A stretch of 42,862 bases of DNA from Clostridiales bacterium (lineage in GTDB: Bacteria > Bacillota > Clostridia > Christensenellales > Christensenellaceae), in assembly GCA_015056045.1 (NCBI GenBank), contig SVGZ01000017.1, forward strand, positions 1 through 42,862. Direction: 5' to 3'. The notes under the pieces were generated by a model, which worked only from the letters and a program-made list of their open reading frames with translations, was not told the origin of the DNA and searched no databases. The position numbers and the translations under genes are program-made. Position 1 is the first letter of the stretch; each line of letters starts with the position of its first letter. Positions 9,689 through 18,042 of this stretch are shown one piece after another.

Positions 9689-10713
9689 CATTCTTTATTT
9701 AAGTTAAACAAATAGACCTTATTTTTATCATCCTCGACAACCAAATATATTTGACCTGTCGTTTCATCTTTTTTAGCAAAGTATTTGAAATGACTTCTAT
9801 TCTTGTCATTGTTCAATTTCTCAAATAGTGCTTTTTGCTCTCCTATTACATCAAGCAACCTTATTGTCATGTCCTCCATATGAAAAGCATAAACCTTCTC
9901 CTTGGAATTAAAAACTGCTGTGCTTCCATCAAAATAATTCAAGCAACTATCATCTGGCAACACTTCGGTTTGTACTGTTTTAACTTCGTTTGTCTTTGCA
10001 TGATAGATGTACCATCTTCCCGTGCCGGCATAGACGATACAAGTATCATGATCCGAAAAGACCTCACATTCCGGTTGATCCCATATTTCCCCGGGGATTT
10101 GAACAGACCCGATCTTTTCCATATCAGATGATTGGTATGCTTCCAAATAACCATTTCCACTGCTGATCCATATGATTTCATGGTTCAGCCAAAACCGTAT
10201 ATGACCTTGAGGTGCAAAAACTTTGTTCACTTCCTTTGAATTGGCATTGATCCGATAAACAGTATTATTTTCAGCATCTTCCGTCTTAAACCAGATATAT
10301 TCACCTTCTGCTTGCGCATATGAAATATACTCATCTGACCGATATAAGATGTCGATTTTCTTATCACGATCAATGCTATAAATATACGACGAAAAAAGCG
10401 AGCTTGATGCCACAACAAATAATTTATCTCCACCTTTTCGTATATACTGAACGGATTGCCTTGGAATGATACTGTATGGTATTGTCTTTTGCTCTTCAGT
10501 TTTTTTCAACACGAAAAAGGGAGAAAGCATCCATGCATTATCCCAATTGTGATAGATTGCTCCATCTGATAATGCGCTGTCGTACGAGAACATAGAACCG
10601 CTGTATGCAATATTTTCAAACCTTATTCTTTCTGTATTGTCAGCCCTTTGGCAAGCTGAATTCCCTAAAATAAGCAATATGACCAACAAGAAGGCCAGTA
10701 GTTGTGTTTTCAT
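9688..10713 (-). CDS. Secreted lipoprotein, probable beta-propeller-like
   Basis: 341 residues. The N-terminal sequence has a basic start, a leucine-rich core and Cys21 in a lipobox-like NSAC (the -3 position is not the usual leucine, so lipidation is likely rather than certain). The rest is a run of short beta-rich segments with recurring YIYSIDRDKK, TVYRINANSKEV and WYIYHAKTNEV motifs about 40-50 residues apart, as in DUF5050/PQQ-like propellers. No enzymatic motif is visible. Ribosome binding site GGGAG precedes ATG 10713. The DNA is clearly more AT-rich than its neighbours. It follows the DUF7674-like gene by 34 bp and may share its transcript. Function unknown. Confidence 0.7.
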   Translation of the reverse strand: MKTQLLAFLLVILLILGNSACQRADNTERIRFENIAYSGSMFSYDSALSDGAIYHNWDNAWMLSPFFVLKKTEEQKTIPYSIIPRQSVQYIRKGGDKLFVVASSSLFSSYIYSIDRDKKIDILYRSDEYISYAQAEGEYIWFKTEDAENNTVYRINANSKEVNKVFAPQGHIRFWLNHEIIWISSGNGYLEAYQSSDMEKIGSVQIPGEIWDQPECEVFSDHDTCIVYAGTGRWYIYHAKTNEVKTVQTEVLPDDSCLNYFDGSTAVFNSKEKVYAFHMEDMTIRLLDVIGEQKALFEKLNNDKNRSHFKYFAKKDETTGQIYLVVEDDKNKVYLFNLNKE

Positions 10714-10747
10714 ATCGATATCTCCCGATAAGCTTTCTCTTATTCCT

Positions 10748-11107
10748 CTAACACTGTAATCCTTTAATGAAGTTCAAGGTGATTTGTCCGGCGAATTCTT
10801 TAAATCGCTCTATCTTTACAGGTTCATCCGATAATCGTTCCAGGACAGTTGTCATGACAACCTCCTGAAGCATTTCATCGGATCCTGACATTAGTTCCAG
10901 CAATTGAGCGATCTTCGTTAATTGCACCTTATTTCGATTTGCATTGTTCAACAAATCCAACAAATACGGATTAAGGATATCTCCAAACAGCAAGTGCAAA
11001 TATATTTCCGGAAATTCCTTGCAATGAGCATCTATGTCTTCTTTTAACGCAGGACAAGCACAAATCAGTTTTTCAGTTATTGCTTTCTTTTCCATTTCCA
11101 TAACCAT
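10748..11107 (-). CDS. DUF7674-like small cytoplasmic protein
   Basis: 119 residues from ATG 11107. A longer frame to ATG 11197 exists, but it lacks a ribosome binding site, and the extra 30 residues overlap the divergent promoter. The core, with a LICACPALKED start and LLFGDILNPYLLDLL in the middle, resembles DUF7674, a small helical family seen beside toxin or immunity-type genes. A TTGACC-18-TATAAT minus-strand promoter-like sequence lies directly before ATG 11107, so the message may be nearly leaderless. The start is uncertain; several ATGs (11107, 11101, 11095) are possible. Family match is by recognition only. Confidence 0.55.
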   Translation of the reverse strand: MVMEMEKKAITEKLICACPALKEDIDAHCKEFPEIYLHLLFGDILNPYLLDLLNNANRNKVQLTKIAQLLELMSGSDEMLQEVVMTTVLERLSDEPVKIERFKEFAGQITLNFIKGLQC

Positions 11108-11176
11108 ATTATAGTTTCCCGCTTCCCCAATGGTCAATAAAAATACCCCGAAACTGTGGAATTTCTGCAAAATCTC

Positions 11177-11205
11177 TGTTAATTTACGCCGCGGCATGGT
11201 ATAAT
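11177..11205 (+). promoter_or_regulatory. Probable promoter of the division operon
   Basis: Extended -10 TGGTATAAT (TATAAT at 11200-11205) with a weak -35 TGTTAA at 11177-11182 (17-bp spacer). It lies 60 bp before the GTG start of the HlyD-like gene. Confidence 0.6.
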
Positions 11206-11264
11206 TAATTGATTATAAGGAAATATCGTATTACAATATGCTTTATGAAAAAAGGAGGCAAGCC

Positions 11265-12494
11265 GTGTCTGAAAGAAGAAGACAGCGAAGCAGCGCAAAA
11301 ACAAGAAAAAGAAAAGTCAGATTCCGTCCCACAGGCAAGTTTTATGCCGTTGTCGGCGGTTTTGCGGCGATCGTCATTCTGCTGATCCTCCTTATCAGCG
11401 GCATCAAAAAAGCCGTTCCTGCGGAAAACGGAGCGATTCGTTTTGAAACATCCGCCTCGGGCATCATCATCCGCAGCGAAAACCTTTATCAGACAGAAAA
11501 TTACGGCAAATCCGTCTTTTTGGCAAGCGAAGGTCAGCGAGTCGGTACAGGCACGATCGTTGCCGATGTGTATACATGGGATTACAGCGACAGCGTCGTT
11601 TCTCAGCTCAAGACCCTGCAGGACAAGATCATGGATTACCAGCAGCAGAGCCTTTTAGGCGGCAGCGTTTCCGAAGAAATGGCCGAACTGAACAAACAGA
11701 TCGAACAGAAGAGCGATCATATCGTCCGCGTCCTCGAAGGCACAGGCGAAGGTCATATTTCCACATTGGAAAAAGAGCTTCGCGCGCTCATGGATGCACG
11801 CACTTCCCTGCTCTATGAATCCGTTCAGGTCGATGATACGCTTTCGGGCTATATTGAACAGGAAGCGACCATCAAGGCACGCATCGATCAGTGGAAAAAG
11901 ACGATCACTGCGGCAAGCGACGGTCTTATCAGCTTCTATTTTGACGGCTGCGAAACACTCCTCACGCCTGATAACATGAAGAAGCTCGAAGAAAAACAGA
12001 TCACCGATATTTTAAACGGCAAAACTTTCTATACGATCACCGATACAACGGCATCGCGTCCGCTTTACCGCCTTGTTGATGAAAATGAATGGTATGTCGT
12101 CATGCTTTCGGATAAGAAGATCCCGGAATTTGACAACAGCAATATTTTCCGCGTAACGATGAACGGCGAAACGGATACCGTCTACACGGCAACGATCGAC
12201 GGTTTTACCGAAGCACACGGAACCTATATTTACTACCTCAAGTTCCAGGACAGCATCAAAAATCTGCTTCTGGCAAGAGCTGTCGATATGCAGATCAGCT
12301 ATGATTACACAGGTATTATGGTCAGTGAAGACGCTGTCGTCGAATCCGGCGGTCAAAAAGGCGTCTATATGAAAACGGAGAACGGCAAGGAATTTGTTCC
12401 TGTCAACGTCCTCATTATCAGAGAAGGAAAGGCGATCATTGAGCCCATCGATTTAAAGAGCGGGCTTTCGACATCGAGCATAGTCTATGAATGA
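11265..12494 (+). CDS. HlyD-like membrane-anchored protein at head of division operon
   Basis: 409 residues from the GTG at 11265, chosen because AAAGGAGG (11251-11258) is optimally placed; an ATG at 11238 has no good site. A very basic N-tail (RRRQRSSAKTRKRK) precedes a single TM helix (about residues 29-50), then a half-lipoyl-like strand (SGIIIRSENLY), a helical hairpin region (about 105-200), a second hairpin-like strand and a beta-rich C-terminus. The layout is that of membrane fusion proteins, but no ABC partner is adjacent. The same kind of gene is often found before yggS-sepF in Clostridia, which suggests an envelope or division role. Overlaps yggS by 8 bp. Confidence 0.75.
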   Translation: MSERRRQRSSAKTRKRKVRFRPTGKFYAVVGGFAAIVILLILLISGIKKAVPAENGAIRFETSASGIIIRSENLYQTENYGKSVFLASEGQRVGTGTIVADVYTWDYSDSVVSQLKTLQDKIMDYQQQSLLGGSVSEEMAELNKQIEQKSDHIVRVLEGTGEGHISTLEKELRALMDARTSLLYESVQVDDTLSGYIEQEATIKARIDQWKKTITAASDGLISFYFDGCETLLTPDNMKKLEEKQITDILNGKTFYTITDTTASRPLYRLVDENEWYVVMLSDKKIPEFDNSNIFRVTMNGETDTVYTATIDGFTEAHGTYIYYLKFQDSIKNLLLARAVDMQISYDYTGIMVSEDAVVESGGQKGVYMKTENGKEFVPVNVLIIREGKAIIEPIDLKSGLSTSSIVYE

Positions 12495-13212
12495 TGAGAT
12501 CTTATCGTACAGCAAGGAAAGGCTGCACGAACTCAAACAAAACATCGAAGAAGTAAAAGAAGGGCTTGATATAGCAGCGGCAAATGCCGGAAGAAAAGCT
12601 TCGGATATTCTTCTTTTAGCAGTTTCAAAAACAATGCCGACTAGTGACATCGCGGCAGCAATGGCGCTTGGCATGAAAGATTTCGCCGAAAGCAGACCGC
12701 AGGAATTAATGCGGAAATTTGACGAAATTTCTGATGAAAATATTCATTTTCACCTCATTGGGCAGTTGCAAAAAAACAAGGTAAAGTATATAATTAAAAG
12801 GACTAATCTTATCCATTCGCTTTCGACAGATTCCGCTCTGTCTGAGCTTGAGAGACTTGGCAGATTGCAGGGCATCAAAAGCCGTTGTTTGCTCGAAGTC
12901 AATACTTCGGGTGAAGAATCAAAAGCAGGTGTTCCCGCAGAAGAAGCCGAAGCCTTTTTGGAAAAGATCAGGAATACGACGATGGTCGAGCCTTTGGGGC
13001 TTATGACGATCGCACCGTATGGAACAAGTTCGGAAGAAGCAAGACCGTATTTTGCGGAGCTTCGCAAGCTTTCCGAACGTTTATCGGGCTATTTCCCGGG
13101 AAAGCCCATTTTATCGATGGGCATGTCGGGTGATTATATGGCAGCAATAAAGGAAGGCTCCGATATTGTGAGGATCGGAACCGCCATTTTTGGAAAAAGA
13201 GATATTAAGTAG
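12487..13212 (+). CDS. yggS: PLP homeostasis protein, YggS/YlmE/PROSC family
   Basis: 241 residues of the alanine-racemase-like TIM barrel fold without the C-terminal domain. PLP lysine is Lys48 in LLLAVSKT; FHLIGQLQKNK, GLMTIAPYG, SMGMSGDYMAAI and RIGTAIFG follow in the expected order. It binds PLP and controls its supply rather than catalysing a reaction. The position just before sepF matches ylmE in the Bacillus ylmE-ylmF-ylmG-ylmH-divIVA cluster. Confidence 0.95.
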   Translation: MNDEILSYSKERLHELKQNIEEVKEGLDIAAANAGRKASDILLLAVSKTMPTSDIAAAMALGMKDFAESRPQELMRKFDEISDENIHFHLIGQLQKNKVKYIIKRTNLIHSLSTDSALSELERLGRLQGIKSRCLLEVNTSGEESKAGVPAEEAEAFLEKIRNTTMVEPLGLMTIAPYGTSSEEARPYFAELRKLSERLSGYFPGKPILSMGMSGDYMAAIKEGSDIVRIGTAIFGKRDIK

Positions 13213-13224
13213 GGGGAACTTATC

Positions 13225-13791
13225 ATGGCAAAATCCGGTGGATACTTCAAAAAATTTATGTCCGCGATCGGTCTGGAATCGATCGAAGACGAACAGAATT
13301 ACCTCGAAGATACAGTAGAAGAAGAGGAAGAAGAAGTTCAGGAACCCATTTCGCATAGAGAAGAACGCACAGAAAGACAGAGCCGCAGGGAAAGAACAGA
13401 AAGAGTCCGCGAAAAAGAAGAAGAACAGCCGACAGCTTTCACATCCCGCAGACGCAGCAACGTCATCAACATGCCCGATATGAACCGCAGCGAAGGCACG
13501 AATCGCATGACGATGAAGATCATTCAGCCGAACACATACGAAGAAACACGCGCTGTCATCGATCATCTGAAATCCAGAAAACCCGTCGTTATGAACATCG
13601 ACGAGATCGACATCAAATTAGCGCAGCGCATCCTTGACTTCGTTTCCGGCGCAGTTTATGCTCTTGGTGGGGATATTCAGAAGGTTGCAAGAAATATCTA
13701 TGCTGTTGCTCCTTCGAACGTCGTTCTTTCCACAGATCTTGAAGACGAACAGAACGAATATACCGAAAGCAGAGAAAGCTATATTCAGTAA
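13225..13791 (+). CDS. sepF: Cell division protein SepF
   Basis: 188 residues. The N-terminal amphipathic segment (MAKSGGYFKKFMSAIGL) is the membrane anchor, followed by a long charged linker (about 25-80, many E and R) and the SepF core from about residue 93, including LDFVSGAVYALGGD and a NIYAVAPSNV end. SepF ties FtsZ to the membrane and substitutes for FtsA. Strong purine-rich site GGGGGAAC before ATG 13225. ylmG and ylmH, which follow sepF in many relatives, are absent here. Confidence 0.95.
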   Translation: MAKSGGYFKKFMSAIGLESIEDEQNYLEDTVEEEEEEVQEPISHREERTERQSRRERTERVREKEEEQPTAFTSRRRSNVINMPDMNRSEGTNRMTMKIIQPNTYEETRAVIDHLKSRKPVVMNIDEIDIKLAQRILDFVSGAVYALGGDIQKVARNIYAVAPSNVVLSTDLEDEQNEYTESRESYIQ

Positions 13792-13815
13792 AATCAGACT
13801 TGGGGGTAATGAAAC

Positions 13816-14424
13816 ATGGCTCTTGATATGAGCAGAAACGGATTTATAAATAAAACTTTTGCAAAGGTTCGCAGAAATGGCATTGATGAATCCGAGGTAC
13901 GCCGTTATCTTGAAGAAGCATATACCCTGCTCTCTACATTAAAAAGCGATAACGAAACTCTGCAGGCAGAGCTTTCCACTTATCGTGAAAGAGAAAATGT
14001 TTTAGCCAAATCGCTCATCGCCGCACAGGAAAATGCACTGCGCATTACCGGCAAAGCGGAAGCTGACGCAAAAGAGATCATCGCAAACGCACAGAGCGAA
14101 GCAGAGATGACCATCGCACGGGCAAAGCAGGATGCAGAACAGTATCGTGAAAAATCCGAACAGGATGTCAACAGCGCCTTGAACCGCCTGTATATCCTGC
14201 GGGATTTTGAGCTTTCTTACCGTGAAAATGTCCGCTCGCTGATCCTTGAAGAAAAAAAGCGATTTGAAGAGAGGTTCCCGACGGACGAGCTTTGGGAAAA
14301 CTCCGAAGCTGGCAAAGAAGCTGCTGCCCTTGCGGAAGAAACCGGCAAGATCGACCTTGATGCGATCTATAATGACCTGCCGCAGACCGAAGAAGACCTC
14401 CGCAAACTGATAAACGAACTTTAA
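13816..14424 (+). CDS. divIVA: DivIVA-domain protein
   Basis: 202 residues. The N-terminus reads FINKTFAKVRRNGIDESEVRRY, the DivIVA/GpsB membrane-curvature domain in a somewhat divergent form, followed by a long coiled coil (about 40-150) rich in A, E, K and Q. Binds membranes at poles or septa and recruits partners. Ribosome binding site GGGGGT before ATG 13816. Could be GpsB-like instead of classical DivIVA, but the length and synteny with sepF favour DivIVA. Confidence 0.88.
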   Translation: MALDMSRNGFINKTFAKVRRNGIDESEVRRYLEEAYTLLSTLKSDNETLQAELSTYRERENVLAKSLIAAQENALRITGKAEADAKEIIANAQSEAEMTIARAKQDAEQYREKSEQDVNSALNRLYILRDFELSYRENVRSLILEEKKRFEERFPTDELWENSEAGKEAAALAEETGKIDLDAIYNDLPQTEEDLRKLINEL

Positions 14425-14428
14425 TAAA

Positions 14429-14464
14429 AGCGGCGTGATGTTTTTGACACCACGCTCTTTTTTT
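14429..14464 (+). terminator. Imperfect terminator or attenuator inside the division operon
   Basis: AGCGGCGTG pairs with CACCACGCT (14429-14437 with 14448-14456) around a two-base internal loop and is followed by seven T residues. It lies between divIVA and lspA, so it would partly terminate and lower lspA-rluD expression. Weaker than the other hairpins in the window. Confidence 0.5.
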
Positions 14465-14488
14465 GACAAAACATGTTGGGAAATATTT

Positions 14489-14989
14489 ATGCTTGAAACA
14501 ATTATTATCATCGTCTCGATCCTTCTCGATCAGATAAGCAAAACTCTGGTCAAAAGCGGACTCGAAGCAAGCGGAAAAATCATTACGATCATTCCGGGCG
14601 TTTTACAGCTTGAATACAGCGAAAACACGGGCATGGCTTTTGGCATGCTTTCCGAATCGACCGTACTGCTTTCGATCACATCCGTCGTGATGACTGCCCT
14701 GCTCTTTTACATGATCATCCGCTACCGCAAAACAAGCGGCAAGCTCTATGCTGTTTCGCTTGCCATGATCGCAGGCGGTGCCATCGGCAATGCGATCGAC
14801 CGCATCTTCCGCGGTTATGTCGTCGATTTCATCAATCCGATCTTCATCGATTTTGCGATCTTCAATATTGCGGATTCTTTCATCTGTGTCGGCGCAGGCT
14901 TGCTCATACTCTATATGCTCGTTTTTGACCGCAGCTGGCTGAAAGACGAAAAACAGGAAAAAGAAAATGCAGATCAGAGCAACAGCTAA
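14489..14989 (+). CDS. lspA: Lipoprotein signal peptidase (signal peptidase II)
   Basis: 166 residues from ATG 14489, the usual length; an upstream in-frame ATG (14435) lies in the attenuator hairpin and adds residues not seen in the family. Four TM helices. Catalytic aspartates are Asp104 in GNAIDR and Asp129 in FNIADS, within the signature GGAIGNAIDRIFRGYVVDF. It cleaves prolipoproteins ahead of the lipidated cysteine, so it serves the lipoproteins at 9688 and 18043 among others. Overlaps rluD by 23 bp. The site before the start is weak (GGGA). Confidence 0.95.
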   Translation: MLETIIIIVSILLDQISKTLVKSGLEASGKIITIIPGVLQLEYSENTGMAFGMLSESTVLLSITSVVMTALLFYMIIRYRKTSGKLYAVSLAMIAGGAIGNAIDRIFRGYVVDFINPIFIDFAIFNIADSFICVGAGLLILYMLVFDRSWLKDEKQEKENADQSNS

Positions 14990-15881
14990 AGCAGGAAGGA
15001 TCGATAAATTCCTTTCGGAAGCTTTTCCCGAACTGACCCGTTCTGCTGTACAAAGGCTCATTGAGCAAGGTCAGGTCACGATCGACGGAAAACAGGTCAC
15101 ACAGCCGAGCGTCAAGCCAAAAGAAGGCGCATTGATCGAACTGGAGATCCCCGAACCCGAGGAGATCGACCTCATTCCGCAGGATATTCCGATCGACATC
15201 GTCTATGAAGACAGCGATATTGCTGTCATCAACAAGGCACAGGGCATGGTCGTTCACCCGGCAGCGGGAAACCCAAACGGTACTTTGGTCAATGCGATCA
15301 TGTTTCACATCAAAGACCTTTCGGGGATCAACGGCGAATTACGACCCGGCATCGTCCACAGGATCGATAAAGACACATCGGGTTTACTCGTGATCGCCAA
15401 AAACGATATGGCGCATTTATCCCTTGCCGATCAGATCCAAAAAAAAGAAGCTTCAAGGGTTTACCTTGCGCTTGTTCATGGGAACGTGAAAAACGACAGC
15501 GGCATTGTGAATAAACCCATCGGCAGGCACAAAACCGACCGCAAAAAAATGGCCGTTACACCTGATGGCAGAGAGGCTGTTTCGCATTACACGGTTCTAA
15601 AACGATACGGACAATATACGCTTGTGAAAGTCAGCCTGCGGACAGGCAGAACGCATCAGATCCGTGTGCACATGGCAAGCCTTGGGCATAGCGTTGTCGG
15701 CGATAAGCTCTATGGACGCGCAAACGAGCCTTTCCATTTGAATGGTCAGCTGCTCCACGCATTCAGTTTAGGGCTCACACACCCGCGTACAGGCGAAAGA
15801 ATGCGTTTTTATGCCAAACTGCCCGATTATTACCGCGACGTCATCATCAAACTCAATAAACAAATAAAAAACGAAGACTGA
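14967..15881 (+). CDS. rluD: RluD-family pseudouridine synthase
   Basis: 304 residues. An N-terminal S4 RNA-binding domain (about 10-60; RIDKFLSE, SAVQRLIEQGQVTIDG) is followed by the RluA-type catalytic domain with HRIDKDTSGLL (Asp134 is the nucleophile) and GRTHQIRVHMA. Members modify uridines in 23S rRNA; the exact positions for this Clostridial branch (YlyB group) are not certain. The position directly after lspA matches lspA-ylyB of Bacillus. Final gene of the operon. Confidence 0.93.
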   Translation: MQIRATAKAGRIDKFLSEAFPELTRSAVQRLIEQGQVTIDGKQVTQPSVKPKEGALIELEIPEPEEIDLIPQDIPIDIVYEDSDIAVINKAQGMVVHPAAGNPNGTLVNAIMFHIKDLSGINGELRPGIVHRIDKDTSGLLVIAKNDMAHLSLADQIQKKEASRVYLALVHGNVKNDSGIVNKPIGRHKTDRKKMAVTPDGREAVSHYTVLKRYGQYTLVKVSLRTGRTHQIRVHMASLGHSVVGDKLYGRANEPFHLNGQLLHAFSLGLTHPRTGERMRFYAKLPDYYRDVIIKLNKQIKNED

Positions 15882-15906
15882 GAATTGTTCAGCCTTCGTT
15901 CTTTTT
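15865..15906. terminator. Bidirectional terminator, rluD / DUF4375 gene
   Basis: AACGAAG-A-CTGA pairs with TCAG-C-CTTCGTT (15870-15881 with 15889-15900) with one mismatch. CTTTTT follows on the plus strand and TTTTTT on the minus strand. It contains the rluD stop codon. Confidence 0.92.
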
Positions 15907-16453
15907 ATAATTCGCCGATATGTTCACGCAGATACGGTGCAGCTTCATCCCTGATATCGGAAAAAGTATAAAATTCATTATCAAAATCATCAAAGGGATA
16001 ATGATCTTCTTTATCGGCAAAGTCATCTGCTTTTTCTATATCAAATTCCGAAAGATCATGCACATTGATCTTGTTTTCTTCGATAAAATTGCGATACAAT
16101 GCGGCAATTTCGAGTTTGCCGAGCTTTTCCATGCTTTCCGCAACATAAGGTGCAAAAGCTCTGCTCGAATTGACAAAAAACTGGCAAAGACCACCGTTAT
16201 TGACCTCGATAAAAAGCTGATCTGCAGTTAATATGGTAAGCTGCGCTTCCGTCAATGCGTTCAGACCGTTTATTCTCATGGCAGCATCTGCCCTTGCGAT
16301 AACCGCTTCGTAGAGCTCTTCATCGGAAAGCTCTGCAAGCTCCGCTGCAGGCATCGCCTGATATTTCTTTACATTCTGCATATATTCGTTCATAGCTGCT
16401 TTTGCACGTTTCGCAGCGGTAAAACTCTCTATAAATTTCTTAAAAAGTCCCAT
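15905..16453 (-). CDS. DUF4375 (DMP19-like) protein
   Basis: 182 residues from ATG 16453, chosen because AAAAAAGGAG lies just upstream; a longer open frame to 16720 runs antisense into the ABC ATPase and has no homology. A basic N-terminal helix (MGLFKKFIESFTAAKRAKAA) precedes a helical domain with DQLFIEVNNGGLCQFFVNSS, the hallmark of DUF4375. The C-terminus is very acidic (many D and E). The Neisseria DMP19 protein of this family mimics DNA, but most members have no known role. Monocistronic. Confidence 0.8.
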   Translation of the reverse strand: MGLFKKFIESFTAAKRAKAAMNEYMQNVKKYQAMPAAELAELSDEELYEAVIARADAAMRINGLNALTEAQLTILTADQLFIEVNNGGLCQFFVNSSRAFAPYVAESMEKLGKLEIAALYRNFIEENKINVHDLSEFDIEKADDFADKEDHYPFDDFDNEFYTFSDIRDEAAPYLREHIGEL

Positions 16454-16489
16454 AACATCACTCCTTTTTTTCAGTATAACACGCAGACC

Positions 16490-16529
16490 CAAAAAAGAAA
16501 ACGGCACTTTCCGCAAACGGGAAAATGCC
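16490..16529 (-). terminator. Terminator of the amino acid ABC operon
   Basis: Minus-strand stem GGCATTTTCC / GGAAAGTGCC (16520-16529 with 16503-16512) with one wobble pair, followed by TTTTCTTTTTT (16500 down to 16490). Confidence 0.9.
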
Positions 16530-16535
16530 ATGATT

Positions 16536-17321
16536 TTATTTGTTTTCTGCGCCATAAAGGAAGTGTTTTGTTCGCTCTTCCTTCGGGTTGTCAAAGACTT
16601 CTTCGGCAGTGCCTTCTTCGGCGATGACGCCCTTATCCATAAAGATGACCTTATCGGCAACGGCACGGGCAAAAGCCATTTCGTGCGTGACGATGACCAT
16701 TGTGCGCTTTTCCTTGGCAAGTTCGCGAATAACCTTCAGAACTTCGCCTGTCAGCTCCGGGTCAAGCGCCGAAGTCGGTTCGTCAAAGCAAAGAATATCA
16801 GGGTTTAATGCCAAAGCACGGGCAATCGCTGCACGCTGCTGTTGTCCGCCGGAAAGCATATGCGGATAAAAATCTTCTTTTTCCGTCAGACCGACTTCTG
16901 CCAAAAGCTGCTGTGAACGCGCTTTGATCTCTGCCAGAATCTCTTTTTTATTCGCCTTGAAATCATCTCGTTCCTGTGCAATGAGCTCCTGTGCGAGCAT
17001 GACGTTGCGGAGAACGGTATATTGAGGGAAAAGGTTGAAGGACTGGAAAACCAAGCCGAAATGAAGTCTCTTCCTGCGCTTTTCCCCCTCGTTTTGTTCT
17101 AGTTTATCGCCGGCATCGAGCAGCTTTTCATCATTGACGAAGATCTGCCCGCTATCCGGTGTTTCAAGGAAGTTCAGGCAGCGTAAAAGCGTCGTTTTAC
17201 CGCTTCCGGAAGAACCGATGATGACCAAAACTTCACCTTTTTCAAGGCTGAAGCTGATATCTTCAAGAACTTTCAGATTGCCAAAACTCTTTTTTATGTT
17301 TTTTACTTCTAAAACTGCCAT
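16536..17321 (-). CDS. Polar amino acid ABC transporter ATPase
   Basis: 261 residues. Walker A GSSGSGKT at 36-43, signature LSGGQQQR at 156-163, Walker [14 protein letters not shown] at about 177-189, and [10 protein letters not shown]. The PTSALDPEL and HEMAFAR forms are diagnostic of the GlnQ/HisP polar amino acid class. There are two modest charged insertions (around 68-84 and 112-128) in the region before the signature. 3 bp downstream of the permease stop, with AAGGTG as ribosome site. Confidence 0.95.
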   Translation of the reverse strand: MAVLEVKNIKKSFGNLKVLEDISFSLEKGEVLVIIGSSGSGKTTLLRCLNFLETPDSGQIFVNDEKLLDAGDKLEQNEGEKRRKRLHFGLVFQSFNLFPQYTVLRNVMLAQELIAQERDDFKANKKEILAEIKARSQQLLAEVGLTEKEDFYPHMLSGGQQQRAAIARALALNPDILCFDEPTSALDPELTGEVLKVIRELAKEKRTMVIVTHEMAFARAVADKVIFMDKGVIAEEGTAEEVFDNPKEERTKHFLYGAENK

Positions 17322-17324
17322 GTT

Positions 17325-17972
17325 TTACACCTTAAAATAGGAAAGCTTCTTTTCGAGCCAGCCGAAAAGTATCGTCAGAATGCCGTTGAATGCGAGGAAG
17401 AATACGCCGGAATAGAACAGCGGCCAAATGATCGCATTGGCTGCGATATACTCCTGCGCATACATGATGATCTCTTTGACGGCGATCGTACGGGCAAGCG
17501 AGGTATCTTTGACGAGCGTGATGACTTCGTTGCTCATCGGCGCTAAAATGCGCTTGATAACCTGCATCAGGATGACCTTGAAGAAGATCTGTGATTTCGT
17601 CATGCCCAAAACCTGTGCAGCTTCGTACTGCCCTTTCGGGATGCCCTCGATACCGCCGCGGTAAATTTCAGAGAAATAGGCGGCATAGTTGATGATGAAA
17701 GCAACGATAACGGCTTCCGTTCTGCCCATTGCTTTCCAACCCCACATAAGACCGGGCCCATAATAGACGATAATGACCTGAAGCATCAGCGGTGACCCAC
17801 GGATGATCCAGACAAAAATCTTCGTCAGCCAAGCCAAGGGTTTGAACTTGCTCATGGAGCCGAAGGCGATAACAAGACCAAGCGGCAAGGCAAAAAGCAG
17901 AGTTAAGAGAAAAATTATGCAGTTTTCGCCAAAGCCTATGAGAAGGCGTGATGTAACAGTAAATAAATCCAT
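17325..17972 (-). CDS. Polar amino acid ABC transporter permease
   Basis: 215 residues with about five TM helices. The EAA loop reads YEAAQVLGMTKSQIFFKVILMQ, typical of HisM/GlnP permeases, and WIIRGSPLMLQ is the family's conserved early segment. Partner of the ATPase and the binding lipoprotein. Ribosome site AAGGA before ATG 17972; a terminator-like hairpin lies just upstream of it. Confidence 0.95.
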   Translation of the reverse strand: MDLFTVTSRLLIGFGENCIIFLLTLLFALPLGLVIAFGSMSKFKPLAWLTKIFVWIIRGSPLMLQVIIVYYGPGLMWGWKAMGRTEAVIVAFIINYAAYFSEIYRGGIEGIPKGQYEAAQVLGMTKSQIFFKVILMQVIKRILAPMSNEVITLVKDTSLARTIAVKEIIMYAQEYIAANAIIWPLFYSGVFFLAFNGILTILFGWLEKKLSYFKV

Positions 17973-17984
17973 AAAATCCTTCTG

Positions 17985-18023
17985 AAAAAGTACGGCAGGG
18001 ATAGGTTTTACGCTACCCCTGCC
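17985..18023 (-). terminator. Attenuating hairpin between binding-protein and permease genes
   Basis: Minus-strand stem GGCAGGG-G-TAG / CTA-T-CCCTGCC (18013-18023 with 17994-18004, one mismatch), followed by ACTTTTTC. It sits 12 bp before the permease start. Its likely effect is partial termination, giving more binding protein than membrane components. Confidence 0.8.
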
Positions 18024-18042
18024 ATGTGCTTATTTTGAATAC

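Noticed and set aside
11108-11197. N-terminal extension of the DUF7674-like protein
   Set aside because: No ribosome binding site before ATG 11197 and overlap with the divergent promoter; kept as an alternative only.
16454-16720. N-terminal extension of the DUF4375 protein
   Set aside because: Antisense to the ABC ATPase 3' end, spans that operon's terminator; the ribosome site belongs to ATG 16453.
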